From contig JAMWFC010000009.1 of NCBI GenBank assembly GCA_027475525.1, forward strand, positions 2,393,274 to 2,457,273: 64,000 bases of DNA. The letters are read 5' to 3'. A program made the translations under genes and the position numbers. Position 1 is the stretch's first letter; every line of letters starts with the position of its first letter. A model generated the notes under the pieces. That model did not search any database, was not told the origin of the DNA, and saw nothing but the letters and a program-made list of their open reading frames with translations. Origin of the DNA: Macrolepiota albuminosa. Taxonomy: Eukaryota; Basidiomycota; Agaricomycetes; Agaricales; Agaricaceae. Positions 45,281-57,651 of this stretch are shown here, in pieces.

Positions 45281-46280
45281 ATGGACCCTCTCCTAACAAT
45301 CGAGTCCCCATTCACTCCTCCTCCCTTACCAGGACCTGTGTCTGATGAAGCAGTCAACCATGACTCTTTAGACACCCATTCCCAACTTTCTGCCAGAGTA
45401 GAACTAATTGTATGAGGTCTCAACAGGAATGGCCCGAACGCAGCTGTCCGCCAGCTGGAAGATTTACTCCGGAATCCTAAAGCTGGACGGAACTCATCCA
45501 ATCTGCAAGTCTACCCACCTATCCGAAACAACATGACTTCAGCCTCAGCTAGACCCTTGGACTATGCAATAATTGGATTCACAGCAGAGTTAAAGAGGAG
45601 GCCCAGGCCGGAACTGATGGATGCGGTTCGCTCCAAACATGATAAAGCAAGAATCATATGGTTCCGCGACGGAAACAAGATGGGAGTACCGAGGCTGAGA
45701 GAAGGTATGGAGAGATGCTTTAAAGAAAAACATATTGAATATCAAGGGTGCACAACGACTGCTGACATGGTCCGGTTCCATCTCGTGCAAAAAGAGGACG
45801 TGAGGGCGCTGAAGAATAGACTCCCCGTGGTAGGAGGCAACGAATGCGTGATGGGTACCCCGAAATTTATTCAACCCAACTACGCACTGGAGATAGGCAT
45901 AGTGGGGATTGATAGTCCTTTATCGTCTTAACCAGCAAGGCTACCCAATCTCCTAGCAGAGATCTTTGGCAGGACAGGACTCTGCTGACCATCGGCTGGA
46001 CAAGAAAAGGTGGGAAAGTTTCAAGGATAAAACTAACCAATGCGTGCATGCGATCAACACTTTAGCGAAACAAATGAATTTAATGGAAGAAAGTCAGAGC
46101 CGACAGGACTATCAAAATCCATGCGCATATGGGGTAATGCTGGAGACAATGAGGCTCACTAATGAAAAGACCCAAGCACAAAATGAGCTCTGTGCTGTCA
46201 AACAAGAACAGTTGAAGGCACGACGACTTTTGATGTTAGCGCAGTCTCAACAACTATCGTCCCAAGGAAGTACAATATAG
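45281..46280 (+). pseudogene. Decayed ORF of unknown, probably retroelement, origin
   Basis: The open stretch 45533-45931 gives a 132-aa basic/hydrophobic mix containing RIIWFRDGNKMGVPRLREGM. A second at 45966-46280 is a Gln/Glu-rich helical segment. Between them the frame is broken. The setting (Copia remnant upstream, Penelope element downstream) suggests a gag-like ORF, but no knuckle or capsid motif is visible, so this is a guess. Confidence 0.35.
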
Positions 46281-46665
46281 GAAGCAAGAAGTTTGAGATC
46301 TCGTAGGGGAAATTGAAGATCTGGAACAGGAGGTAAAAGAGACTAACAAGAGAACCAGCGCATTTAAGGCCATAGCCCTTCCAGCTCTCCTACCGGCGAG
46401 CATCTTTGTACCACAATTACAGGAAGAAAATCAGGTTCATTCAGATGAACAGCAGCTGACGTCTGGCAGCCAATCGTATTCAAATGGCCAAGCAGAAGGA
46501 CGTAACCCTGCAGACGATCAAGACACGATCATGACACATGATGAGGAGGAAGGCAGGGGTTTTCTTCAGTCATTAGCAAATCAACAAGCTATACAGGGTC
46601 AGGCAGTGCCCCCTGTCCTCTGGACTTGATCATCCGCTGTACAACGTGGTTTCACACACAGGGAA

Positions 46666-46770
46666 GTCGTCTGACGACGGCAACACTGTAAAACTGTTCT
46701 GGGACGCCCTAAAGCTGTCTGGTACCGTTGTCGCTCGGAAACGAGTCGCAACACGTCGTTTGTGACGACG
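46666..46770 (+). other. Cluster of RNA/DNA hairpins upstream of the Penelope-like element
   Basis: Three stem-loops lie within 105 bases: GTCGT-CTG-ACGAC (46666-46678), a 26-base stem GTTG..CTCG-GAAA-CGAG..CAAC with a GAAA tetraloop (46727-46752), and CGTCGT-TTGTG-ACGACG (46754-46770). In addition CGGCAAC (46679 onward) can pair with GTTGTCG (46727 onward). About 800 bases before the element's first ORF. Confidence 0.5.
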
Positions 46771-47469
46771 GGGTAACAATCCAGTCCAGCAGATGATGCG
46801 AAAGCTGAAATGGGTAATCACTAGCCAAGCCCGTATCTCACAGGTCTCACTACCCTGATAGACCGGGTGCAGTTCAACGACTAAATGGCAGTGGGGGACA
46901 TGGATGCATCATCGATGGTCAAGTACCCCACTGGGGGAACGCAAATCGTGCCAATTTCCCAAATGGGTACGGCAGCACGCTGCCGTTGCGTCCCTTAAGA
47001 TATAGTCTTTATACTTCGGAAACTAAGGGTACGTGCCAAGCAGTTTTCCCTTGTCAGAAGAGCAGAGGGCGCTGTTGAGGATCTGTGGAACGCGTACGCC
47101 ACGTAAGACGCTCATTGAGTCCTGCCCTTAGTAAAGGCAGGGGCAACGTTGATAACAGTTGACGCTCACCAGGATGTGTGCCGTAGCATTGCACTCCCGC
47201 TACGTGGCGGATGGACGCAGACGCTCTGACGCTCCGAATGACACCGAATATGCGTGTAAAAACCTCTTGCAGTGACCTCTTGGTTCTTTGACGCGCGGTA
47301 CCCTTGGTAAAAGTACCCAAACGTTGGCAATAGCCGAGGCGCATCATCCCCACCTGTGTCGAATGGAGGCTTCCATGACTACACCTCAGACCTACCGTCG
47401 CCCTCTCCTTCTCCCTTCGCTCGAAGTCGAGAGGCTCCTCCCTAACCCTAAGTTGCAATCGCTCTCCTC

Positions 47470-49533
47470 ATGTCTCGTACTCAGCGTTCTACCCACTCTC
47501 GGGCTGATACGGCTATGGCCGTGGATCGTGCGCCTGCTTATTCTTCGTCTTCTCACTTTGATATTGACGATGACGATCATGCTGATGCTGCAGCCGCCGT
47601 GTTGGCCCCCAGCGTCGATGATTTGTCGGCACGGTACGCCAAGTACCCAGCAGCTTCGACGTTGTCGGAACTGCTCGTGGCACTCCCCTCGGAGTACCGC
47701 GTCCCCCTTCCTGATCCGCCTATGCAGATCCAAGCTGTGGCAGGGAAACTTGTCGCCGCTAGGTCCACCGTTGGTCGGTGGGAGGACCTTGCGTCCCGGG
47801 ACGGACTTCCCCATGCTTTCAAGGGGAAGGCCTCTCCAAGCGTTCAGCTGTTGTCGCTGTTCGCAGGGACTGCCACTGGTCAGAATGATCTGGCTGATAT
47901 TTGCTAAGACCGCTGTCAACGGCAATAAGGCTGTGTTCACTGCTGCGCTCGCTGCAAAGCTTCGTGATGTGACGCACCTGGAGTCCCTCTTGCGCCCCCA
48001 GAACATCTGGGACGGCCTCCATCCCACCATCTCTGCCCGATGGGAGGCCATCAAAGGTTCGGCTCAACGGCCAATCTTTGTGCCAACGACGCAAACGGAG
48101 AGGTTCAACTCTCTGGATGAGTAACGGACCCTGCTCCTCAGCAGGTGTACAATGCCTTCTGAGAGGACTTGGTCCCGATTGGCGTTCACGCTTGGATCAT
48201 GGTGAAGTCGCAGGAACTCGCTTCTGCCTCCAAGAAGAAGGCCAAGTCCACCATCAAGAACGATGCCGATGTCGAGATGGGCAAAATCACTTCCGATTCG
48301 ATTCGAAAGATGGTTTACTCAGCTGTCAGCAAAGCTCTCGCCGGCAAAGTGAGTACTCCTACCTTGACGGAGAACATTGACCAACGACGAAGAACATTTG
48401 TTCTTCGCTTTGGGCATGGACTCTTTGTCTCTGGACACGTTTCAGATCTTTTATTGATCGACACTCTTCTTTTTCTTCAATCCTTATGGTGGCCCAAAGA
48501 AGAAGTCCGGCGCTCCCTCCACGCCCACCTCTTGAGGTGGCCCCGGTCCTTCATCCTCGAAGGCTGGCCCCGGCAAGTCCAAGAAGTCCGGCACGGTGAA
48601 GAAGTTGAAGAAAGTCAAGTCCTTGACTTCGCAAAAGGCAAGGAAGGGGAAGGGGAAAGCCTGATCTTCAGGCGTGTCATTTGTAAGTACGATGACCCCT
48701 CTACGTACCCTGACTGGTATCTAACAATACCGCAGCTATTAGTTATTCGAACGTTACTATCGACTGTTCCACTTAACATACTATCCGCAGTTCGTTATTG
48801 TAGCTTTGTACATACATCGCCTAATGTAACGTTGCCTGACGACATTCATCTCCATCTAAGCCCAGGCATGAACTTCATGTTTCCGACTAAGTTGAATAAG
48901 GACTTAATAAAATCAGCTTGGGAAGACTTTGAGACACGCCTTACATGGCGCCTCTACTTTGCTTTCAGTCAATATGGAATGGAGTCCGACTATGATCCTG
49001 ACTACGAGGTCCCGCATGAGCGTAAAGCTAACGTACCTCAACTACCTACTTATCTTCAGCGTGGCATTTGCGCAGGGAGGTCTTTTGTTGACCGTTGGCT
49101 CCTTAGCATCCCTGACCGATCTTTGAAGGGTCCACACCTCTTGCTAGACCCAAAAAGGTACCGTCTGAAGAAGTTCTTGATTGACCACGACTACATTGTC
49201 ACTGGCACTGACAAGAACCTCGGAATAGCTGTCAGTAGGCGAGACTAGATTATAGAAGAATCATTAGAACTACTTCACAACTAAGAAGACTATCATGTCC
49301 TCAACCCGCCCATTGATAGAAGTAGATTAACAAAAACAGCGACTAACATGAAAGCAGCTGCTAAACAGGCGGACGATATTGACCCTACTGGACAATTGGG
49401 TAAAATTTTCCGACATTTTATACCTACAAGTGTTAAGGGAGTCATCCCTGTGGAGAATTTTACGATCCCGCAGTTCTACGGTATCCCCAAGATACATAAA
49501 ACTCCATTTAAATTCAGACCACTTAAGCAATAA
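47470..49533 (+). mobile_element. Penelope-like retroelement (Coprina/Athena kind), truncated
   Basis: Two ORFs in tandem. ORF1 (about 47470-48663) has a Ser/Thr/Asp-rich start (MSRTQRSTHSRADTAMAVD), a frame break near 47905-48150 and a very basic tail (KKSGTVKKLKKVKSLTSQKA) ending TGA. ORF2 (from about 48680) carries the Penelope-type N-terminal motif (LHLSPGMNFMFPT), RT block 1 GTDKNLGIAVSRRD and RT block 2 QFYGIPKIHKTPFKFRP, then decays before the YxDD palm. In fungi, endonuclease-lacking Penelope elements (Coprina) are known to sit at telomeres. No GIY-YIG endonuclease or LTR is visible. Confidence 0.7.
48676..49533 (+). pseudogene. Reverse transcriptase ORF of the Penelope-like element, 5' part
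   Basis: Open from within ORF1's end to 49248, closed by a TAG after SRRD, then open again in another frame to 49533 (MKAAAKQADDIDPTGQLGKI and the RT2 block). Only finger motifs are present; the metal-binding Asp motifs of the palm are missing, so it cannot be active. Confidence 0.7.
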
Positions 49534-51537
49534 GGGCTCTTAGCTGACAAACAGAATGCATTACAGCGTAACCTAACACTAGGTTTACCTTAACCAAGTC
49601 TAACCGACGTGGTGGCTCTGATGAAGGACCTCTATCGCAGGGGGAGACATGTTGAGCCCTAGGGCAATATACGGCTGCCTAGTTGCTGGCACTTCTATGC
49701 GCCCGCTTAGACTTTAGGTAGAGTTATCACCAAATAATTGATCAGATCACGGTACAATTGTTCTCCTCGATTCGGCTATCATAATGCGCATCTATCACTG
49801 ACAGTTGATAAGCTCTTTGACTTTGTCGCATAGCGTGCAAAATTATTTACCTGATTTTGGCTAGGGCGCAATATACAAGTAAGATTTACAATATTCTGCT
49901 ACAAGGTGGGTGAGGACGCTAGCAAGGAACAGCATGCTCTGACCTTCTGCGAGGTTCTGCAAAGGAAAGATAGAACCAAGATTAGCCACAATTTGTTGGA
50001 GTGTGATAAGTGTGACGACGTGAAGGGTACCACGGACACAACCACAGGGCCAGCTACCCGCTTCCTTTGTGCTAATACATATATATATATATCAAGTTTT
50101 CAGACTTTTGATTGCCTCCAACTCCATGATTATCCCTTGCTGTGCTGCTAGCTCATGCAGCTGATTTGAAAAATTATCTCCATCATTGGTGGCAAGATAG
50201 GAGAGAGCAGTCCAGTTTTCTGCCACTGATTGCAAGATGACTGATATGTTATCAGAAGTTAGCCCGTAAAAAGCCATAAGTGGTGTGTAGAACAAGGCTA
50301 GAAAGCTGCTGCAAAGACTTTTAAAAAAGCAAAGCTTACTTTTGAAAAAAAAAAGTATTAGCTGCTTAGTCAATTTTCTCACTTTCATTTTACTTTTGAT
50401 AAAGTTTTAATTTGATAAAAGAAAAAATTTAATTGCAAGTATAGAACTGAGAGATCAGAATCAAGTAATGTGTATACAATTTTTGCTACCTATCTGATCA
50501 TGATCTCTTGGAAGCTGATTTCTAGAAATATGCCCAATCTATTGACCTTGCCTGTTATAAGTGCAGAAAGAACATCACTAGTAACTGTGCACATTAGATC
50601 TATTTGTTATTCTATCTTTTTTTATTCCAAGCTTCTATTTTATGAAAAGGATTCACTTTCAGGTGATCATTCTAGTATTGCTAAAGTGATCTGCTTTTTG
50701 AAGACTTCTGATTGCCAAATAATTGAACTTTACTATATTGGTAGCTTTGCACACTAATTTGTTATATTTGTTAGATTCTATTCTATGAAAACTTAGTCAT
50801 TCTTCTTATGTCTATATTTTGACCTAGAAACTAATGGCTAAAAGAGATAACTAGAGATAACTGAAAGAGCTAACTTTTTAGTACCTATTGCACATACTAT
50901 AAGAATAAAAAGGCATGAGAATAATTGGAAGTCACCAGCATCTTTTATTAAATAAATTAGCAGTGAATCAAAAAATCAGATAATAAAAAAAAATCAATAT
51001 CTGATAGCATTTCAAAACTGGCTGGCACTCACAATGTGAGTGCCGCACTAACTTTTTTCTCTATTACCATCTTGCAAGCTACATTCTAGCCTAGCTAAAT
51101 CATCTGGCTCGCAAGTGAAGTAATGGTTAGATTTACTTGTTGCCTTAGCTATAACTTCCTTTTTTTTGTAATGAAGGCTATAATTCTCCAACCTTTGGTA
51201 CCAGAGATTTAATATCTCAGTTTGTAGTCTCCTTCTTGAATTAATTACTGATCCTCATTTGGCATTTGGATGACTTCATTCCTTAAAACAAAAGAAAAGA
51301 AGCCTGTTATGGAGGATCAAATACAGATCTACATCTTTACTGTAGTCTTTGAAACTGTGTGCATAGGTAGCCAGGAGATAGACTAAATGCAAGCACAAAA
51401 AGAATGTACTCTAAATGTGGCGCACTATGTTTAGTGAGTGTTCCCACACTAAATCTCTCCCTCCAGGTCAAACTTGGCTTTGATCCTTCTAACAATGTGC
51501 GCACATTATTGACACTTATCGTTCCCAGTCCGATGAC
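49534..51537. other. AT-rich, decayed sequence
   Basis: No gene recognised. From about 50050 to 51340 the sequence is markedly AT-rich with many stops in all frames, as expected for old transposon DNA after mutation pressure. Confidence 0.4.
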
Positions 51538-52669
51538 GTGTATGTAGCAAGATCTGTATCGAGCTTCGATAAGACGCTCCTGCTGCCACCAAATTTTGAA
51601 GAGAATCCTTGGGGTCCTTGGCATCGTCCTTTTGGGTCTGGGCTGGCCCAGGTGCCGAAGAATGAGGGCGATGCGGAGGAATGTGCGGTTAGTGTTCCGG
51701 ACGAGAAAAGGAAGAAAGTCGATCCCAGAGTGAGGCTGAGAGAATTAAAGTGTATGTCTTGTTTTCTTGGAAGGTCTCCTTCATTTTTTCCTGGGCCCGT
51801 AATCCTTTTGACGCATCCCTTTTTGTGGTTTTTTGCTTCCATACTTGTCACGCCATCCGTGGGGCGTGTGTTGATGTCCTTTGTCAATGACTTGAGCAGG
51901 AAAGGATACCGTCAGCTGGGTATGGGGAAGAAGATGAAGAGACCATATACATCTTCTGGACGCGGATGTTCTGCGACTGAGCCCCAACTGTTCACATCAG
52001 CTACGGATTCCAAACTTGCACCAAGTGAAGAGAGCAGAGGGAAGTACCAGCCGCATTATACTGTCTTCAGCACCGTCTCAGACCATGTCATAGCCACTGG
52101 CAGGCCCAAGGATCGGCACCACCTCTCATACGAGATTGTTCCGCCATTCACACTTAGTCTCAAGAGGAGTGATGGTGGGGAAGGAGGGGGGTTACGTATG
52201 CTCACCCAGAAGATGTCGAGGCGATTCAAGAGGGCCGTGAATGGAATGCAGAGTGAGGGCGAAGACTAGAGGCAGCACGTTAGTTTGCATAATAAAAGGG
52301 AAAGAGGCCGGCAGAGTTTTCAGGAGAGATTAAGGAAGAAAGGTAGCTGGTCAATGGTCAAGCCTGGAGAGAAGAAGGATACAGCGCTAATGTCTGCGGC
52401 AAGGTCTGAGCAGTGGAGAGAGCAAGATTTGGAAGTTAATGAAGCGACTTTCAGCGAGTGCATTGAGGGAGAAGTTTGTCAATGCTGAGGAGGTGCCTCC
52501 TGTTCTGTCACTTCCCCAAGAGTATGCCGCACCAGATCCGGCACAACCATTTGACCCTAAGGTGGAAGTAATGGGTACTTTGCCGCTCACGGAAGGATTC
52601 AGCAAGGCGGTGCAAAAAAAGGTGTCTGTCATTCTCAGAGTAAAGGTGACTAACCCTGCCCATAAATAA
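51538..52669 (+). pseudogene. Unrecognised gene or gene fragment
   Basis: Open frames at 51538-52269 (with LLPPNFEENPWGPWHRPFG and a basic KKVDPRVRLRELK segment, then a likely intron near 51753-51899) and 52439-52669 (LSLPQEYAAPDPAQPFDPKV, AVQKKVSVILRVKVTNP) have coding-like composition. They are in different frames with stops between them. I cannot assign a family. It may be a real gene whose introns I cannot place, or a decayed one. Confidence 0.35.
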
Positions 52670-53040
52670 AACCATTGGTACCGCCCTCGTCCCTTGCATC
52701 CTAAGTTCCTGCTCCTGTCATATGCCCATCTCTGTCTCTGCAGAAACCTTATATCGCCACCCATTGCTTCGTCACGATTCTTCACAGGCCACAAGCTCTC
52801 GGCGATGTCAGCTCATTCCAGTACGTCATCGCTCCCTATTGACGACAGTTCTCATCCTCCACCGCCGCTTCCTCTATGTCTGTCTTACAATAACATCAAT
52901 GTCGGCCAGCCCATTGTGCCTCCCAGTGAGCTTGGGAAGGTGCATGTCCAGGGTAGGTTAGTTAGGATGTCACTGGTGTGATGGTACGTACGTATGGTGC
53001 TCTTCCTTCCTCTTCCTCATTCCCTCTCCATTACTATTGT

Positions 53041-53450
53041 ACTAATGCGCTTTACAAAGGTGGGCACATGGTCTCTCGACCAACCAAACCTCTGGACACC
53101 ATGAACAAATGTGATAATGGGCGAACACGAAGCACACACCATCGACTTCTTTGATTGGAACATGTTTAAAAACGCGGAAAGCAAGGTCTGGAGCCACCCG
53201 TACAACGAAACAATCAATGCACACACTTTCGCGCTCCTGACGGTCTATTTCTCCCACACCAGCTTCAACATCGAACGTCTATTTCGTTCCAGCGTGCAAG
53301 AGCGAGAGCTTCAGAAACCGTTTGATCCGAGCTTGTGCTTGTATTCTGAAGACGAGCTCGAAGCGGCGTTGGTTAATGACATGATGGAATGCAGCACGGG
53401 ATTTTTGATAAGCAGACGTACTCTGACTGGTGAGTTGATGTTCATTTGAC
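53041..53450 (+). pseudogene. Second GH3 C-domain fragment with unrelated tail
   Basis: 53041-53135 matches the reverse complement of 40310-40415: the frame reads VGTWSLDQPNLWTP, a stop, TNVIMGEH, as in the GH3 fragment there. Homology stops after GEH; the following open frame (to 53449, AHTIDFFDWNMFKNAESKVW) is unrelated to GH3 and unknown to me. It is a truncated fragment. Confidence 0.5.
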
Positions 53451-54464
53451 GCTTAATTTGATTTCTGGGTGTCCGGACAACTTGGTTATCAAAGGTCTAC
53501 CTAATCGCTCGCTTCGCTACAGAATGACACTGTCTTCATTGAATACTTGCAACATTCCCTGAACGAATCATAAACAGCAGAATCTCAAAACTCTCAAGTT
53601 CTCCCATCTCTTTCAACTGGGCTCGGCAGTCCTCAGGTAATCCCTTACGACACCACCCCACTTCCATTAGAAAACACACCCCCTTTGATGAGCACCGACG
53701 AACTCTTTGACCTTTTTATTCAAACCACGCGATCCCTCGACATCCCTCTTCTCTCCAAAGCACCCAGAGTTACATTCGGCAACGGCAACGCAACCCTCCA
53801 CTCCCCATTCGATGCAGCCATGCCACTCGGGCCTCCCTACCAGCGTCCGCGGTCCTTTGGCGTATCTACCACTCAGAACGTGCATACTCTCCAAGATACT
53901 CAGAATCCCTGACTGAATAGGAGGAGATTTGTGTAAATGAAAAATATATCAAAGTTACAAATATATTCTTAGCAGGTGGAATAAATCACTGGCCGAAGAA
54001 CAAAGGAAGCATTACCAGAGTGAAATGGTCTAACTATCGCACAATTTTGTAGTACATAATGACAATGACGATGCAGATCACAAGCACTGTCATGGCGCCA
54101 AGTATGAAGCGCTGCATGTACATTCTGGAAAGAGGTCTATGAGCCGTGCACAGAGGGGACAAAACACGGACTCACTGTCTGATCATCTTCTTGATCATTC
54201 AAGAAGCATGCTCGATATTCGAATCAGCACCTCATAGCTGTACAAACCCGGAGAATAAGCCTGGAACCATGGGTTTATCCAAAACTCACAGTATCTCTCG
54301 CAGTCTCTCTGAGCAAACTCTGCACACCTGCATGCACGCCCCCTCCACTGTGTACAAGCAGGTCCTCCCGCGCTTGCGGTTGCTGCCCACGCACGTCTTT
54401 TGCACGTCTACACCGGGCAAGTTCGTCCTTGACCTGCTCCATCCACATTGATTACGGCCCCTTG
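53451..54464. other. No recognised gene
   Basis: A small frame at 53685-53912 (MMSTDELFDLFIQTTRSLDI) has coding-like composition but no partner or motif. Confidence 0.3.
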
Positions 54465-54902
54465 CTCGACTGCGGTATGCCTTGACTCTCGATCTCGAGC
54501 GCATATACCTGGGGCCCAAACCATTCTCAATCAACTTTGAACGGCTGGGGGCTTACGATGTCATCTGCCTTGTCGAGTTCTATTTAGACTTTACGCAGCA
54601 CGGTACGTCTTTGTTCTGTTGTGATTGCGAAATGCTTCAGATTAACGATGTCTGACTCCGTGCGCAGCCATGCTACGTACCTCCGCTCCTGCTGGCTTCG
54701 AGTTTTCCTTTGATCCCGTAGAGGATGTGTCAAAAATTGAGCTCGTACGTGTCAAAGAGACAAGCGGGAGTCTAGTCCGTCATGCTGTTCGCAGCACTGG
54801 CTCAAGTAGTAATTGTAATACATCATCCAATCGGAATTCCAAGTGTTTTCTCTGGTACAGACCAATAAAACTGTATATTTTATTGCTGTGGACTGTAAGC
54901 TG
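54465..54902 (+). CDS. Unrecognised gene, two possible exons
   Basis: 54478-54601 reads LDLERIYLGPKPFSINFERL then GAYDVICLVEFYLDFTQH. A GTACGT donor at 54602 and CGCAG acceptor at 54667 lead into AMLRTSAPAGFEFSFDPVED and on to a TGA at 54901, ending in a hydrophobic WYRPIKLYILLLW. The upstream exon and start are not found. The frame closes across the intron, which supports a genuine (perhaps 5'-truncated) gene. Function unknown. Confidence 0.35.
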
Positions 54903-56762
54903 ACAGAAGTTGCATTGTACTTGACATTGTGCCAAGTAAGTTAAAGGACATAAGATAAAGACCAGGTGTCATATATCAGTACTCGGCCAGAATAGAAGAT
55001 TCGACAGGGCCACCAAGTGCTATATTTTCTTCTTGCAATCTTTAAATGAATCCAGTAAGTGATATATTTTCAAAGTACTTGTACTCGTGCGAACCTTTCA
55101 ATTATTTCTTCCAGTTTACATATTCGCTTGGCTTTTGCACTGTTGCTCATCTCAGCCGCCAACAGTCTTCTTCCCATTCTTGCTACCTGTCCATACAACT
55201 CTTCAAAACTACCAACAGTCAGATCAAATCTGGTGAATGCGGGATTGCAAGGACTTGGATTCAAATAACTGTCGAACAGCCGAGTAAATTGATCAAAAAC
55301 ATTATTCTATAGAGGGGAACTCTCTGTTGGTGGCCAATAGAAATTAAGAGCAGACAAGTCAGTCCCTTACTTGCTCATTGACATGCTGACTGGAATGAGA
55401 AGGACCGGCAATCTCTGGTGTCCTTTCTTCAGACTCAGCATGAGGCTTGGACATTAGATCATTTTTCCACTCTATATGGAAGTCAAACTATGTTTGCTGC
55501 AAATAAGGATCTGAGCCATACGCCAGAAGCTGCAGCGATCTGGGTCACTTGGGTCTTTCAGACAACAATAATACTGCCTAAAAGAAAGTAAGCACATAGT
55601 GAAAACTCATCAGCCTTGGTTGTCGCGACTAACCTTCCAAAATGATTGACAGACTTGTTGGTCATGAGAGGCGCTTGTAACCCATGATAACATTGAACGA
55701 CTTCCAAATTATCAATGGCTGATATATCGTGAACTTGTGCCATGTATCCGAGTTTCAACTTGGTCGATAAGAGAAAGATAACAGTCTACCTGTGAACATT
55801 TGAACCTTTGATGGATGGTGAGAAAGCCTCGGCGAGATCAGGCCTGTGCATTGCCACCTGATCAGTCACATTCATTCAGTCAGCCCCATTTGCAGCTTGT
55901 TGGCTCATGCGTGATGTGAGTCAGTACTACAGAAACGTCACCTGAAGATGTGGACAAACCTTGGCCTTCACAGTGACCGGGATGATGGATGCTATCAAAG
56001 TGGCAGCCGGTCTAGTAATCCGTACTTCCACCTTACAGAGCTTGATAAAAGGACTAAAATAAATGTTCGAAAAGCCATTTCCTGTTTCTCCTTGCAATAC
56101 TCTTGCCGCTATCATTTATCTTCTGAGATCTCGTGTGTCAAGGCTGCGCTCGCTGCTGATTTTCACCCCTTAATTGAGATATTACCTATGCTCCAGCAAA
56201 TCTATCAAAGACTCGGGGCTGAGACTGTCCATGATCCTTTCAACCGTTATCCTCCATATCCTAAGCAGCCTCACATGATGTAGTGCTGAATCTTTCCCAA
56301 ACGATGTGCAAAGCCAACCTCAAGAGGGTCTTGCTCTAGGAGTGCCGTTAGACCAAAATCCCGCTCCACAACAAACGGTGCCCAAACCTCGCACAATCTC
56401 ATTGACAATCAGAAGAGGATGAGGTCTTGAAGGCGGAAAGAATGTTGGGGGTTCAACCGAGGAGCATCAAAGTCTATCAGCCCCTCTTGAGGCTCCGACA
56501 ATGGAAAGGCCTATGTCCCCGCATGCAATGCCCCCTGAGCACCATCTCTCGAATTCCTCTGGTTACATGTCATCAGGAACCATGCCATCGGTAGGAAACA
56601 GGCTTTTGTACCCTAGCCTGGCTGCGAGTGTGAGGGGGTGAAGACCGTTGTGGTCTATCTGCTGCGCGCATTCTTCTTTCTTGTCATCTCATTCTCTCAC
56701 TCTTTTCAATATCTAGATGGTTCTGATCATAGCGCCTTCCGCTGAACGAGTTGCTTTTCCAG
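54903..56762. other. No recognised gene
   Basis: Short frames on both strands. One minus-strand frame (55070-55264) is helical and free of stops but matches nothing I know. Confidence 0.35.
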
Positions 56763-57651
56763 CTTGAGCTGATTGAGAAAGCTTTCTTCATCGCACTGGC
56801 TACTCAGCTAGAAAAAGTTGATTCTTTTTACTCTGCACGGGAGGCAGAGATGATGGCTCATACGAAGGCGGTACATGAACAGCTGGATGAACTTGGGGAC
56901 CACAAGGAGCTGGTTAAAGTGTATCTTCTTGTGTTATGTGAAAGAACGTTGTTCTAATATCATCATCCAGTTTGTACATCCTCATAACCCATCAGCCTGG
57001 ACCGCTTGCCTTGTCAGAATCAGGAACCAGCTAAGAATTCCACGCAGGCTGCCTCCAGTATTCCCTAACTTTAATGATCAACTCGGCGACTTGGTTGGTC
57101 TTATCTCCTATATAACGACTAGTCTTATTTCAAGTCCCGCATTGTTATAGGGCTACCGAAGGTTCGAGTCAGTTACCTCTGAAAAGGAGAAAACGCGGCG
57201 AGAGGGGAGCGTCGATGCAGATGTAGAGGGAAAGGATGGGAAGAAGAAGCATTTACCCGTCCAGCATACGGGACTTTCAACTGACCCCCCAGAGGACTAT
57301 CTTTTTGCGAAGAAAAAGCTAAAGAAAGCAGTGCTGGAATGTTATCAGTAAGTATTGCTTTTATTCCAGATGGATCGCAACACTGATCATCTTCTAAGAG
57401 GTCTAGAAATACTCCAAAACCACCGAGTTTGTGTTTCACCCGTATTTTTGTTTTTGTTTCGCAGATCTCATTGGAAATGCAGATTTTGAATTTGACAGGA
57501 TTTCGGAAGGCTCTGAAAAAGTTGGAAAAGTCTACTAATGTTAGATATCCTGGGTTTCGATGTATTGTTGTTTTTTTAGGTTAATTGATTTCTTGGAGAT
57601 ATGGGTGCTGGATGAACTTGGGGACCACAAGGAGCTGGTTAAGGTGTATCA
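56763..57651 (+). pseudogene. SPX-domain (SYG1/XPR1-like) gene fragment
   Basis: SPX domains bind inositol polyphosphates; in SYG1/XPR1 they precede an EXS phosphate-export domain. Here 56763-56919 gives LIEKAFFIALATQLEKVDSF then YSAREAEMMAHTKAVHEQLD. 57285-57350 gives DPPEDYLFAKKKLKKAVLEC, and a later exon from about 57478 gives ILNLTGFRKALKKLEKS: the central and last SPX helices in order. The N-terminal KFxxxL motif and all EXS helices are missing. A 45-bp piece coding LDELGDHKELVKVYH (56882-56926) recurs at 57607-57651 after the SPX end, out of place. It is a rearranged, truncated copy. Confidence 0.65.

Noticed and set aside
46671..46770. Hammerhead ribozyme (CTGACGA with downstream GAAA)
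   Set aside because: CTGANGA and outer stem GTCGT/ACGAC exist, but four extra bases separate stem II from GAAA, the GAAA is the loop of another hairpin, and the base before the closing stem is not the required UH.
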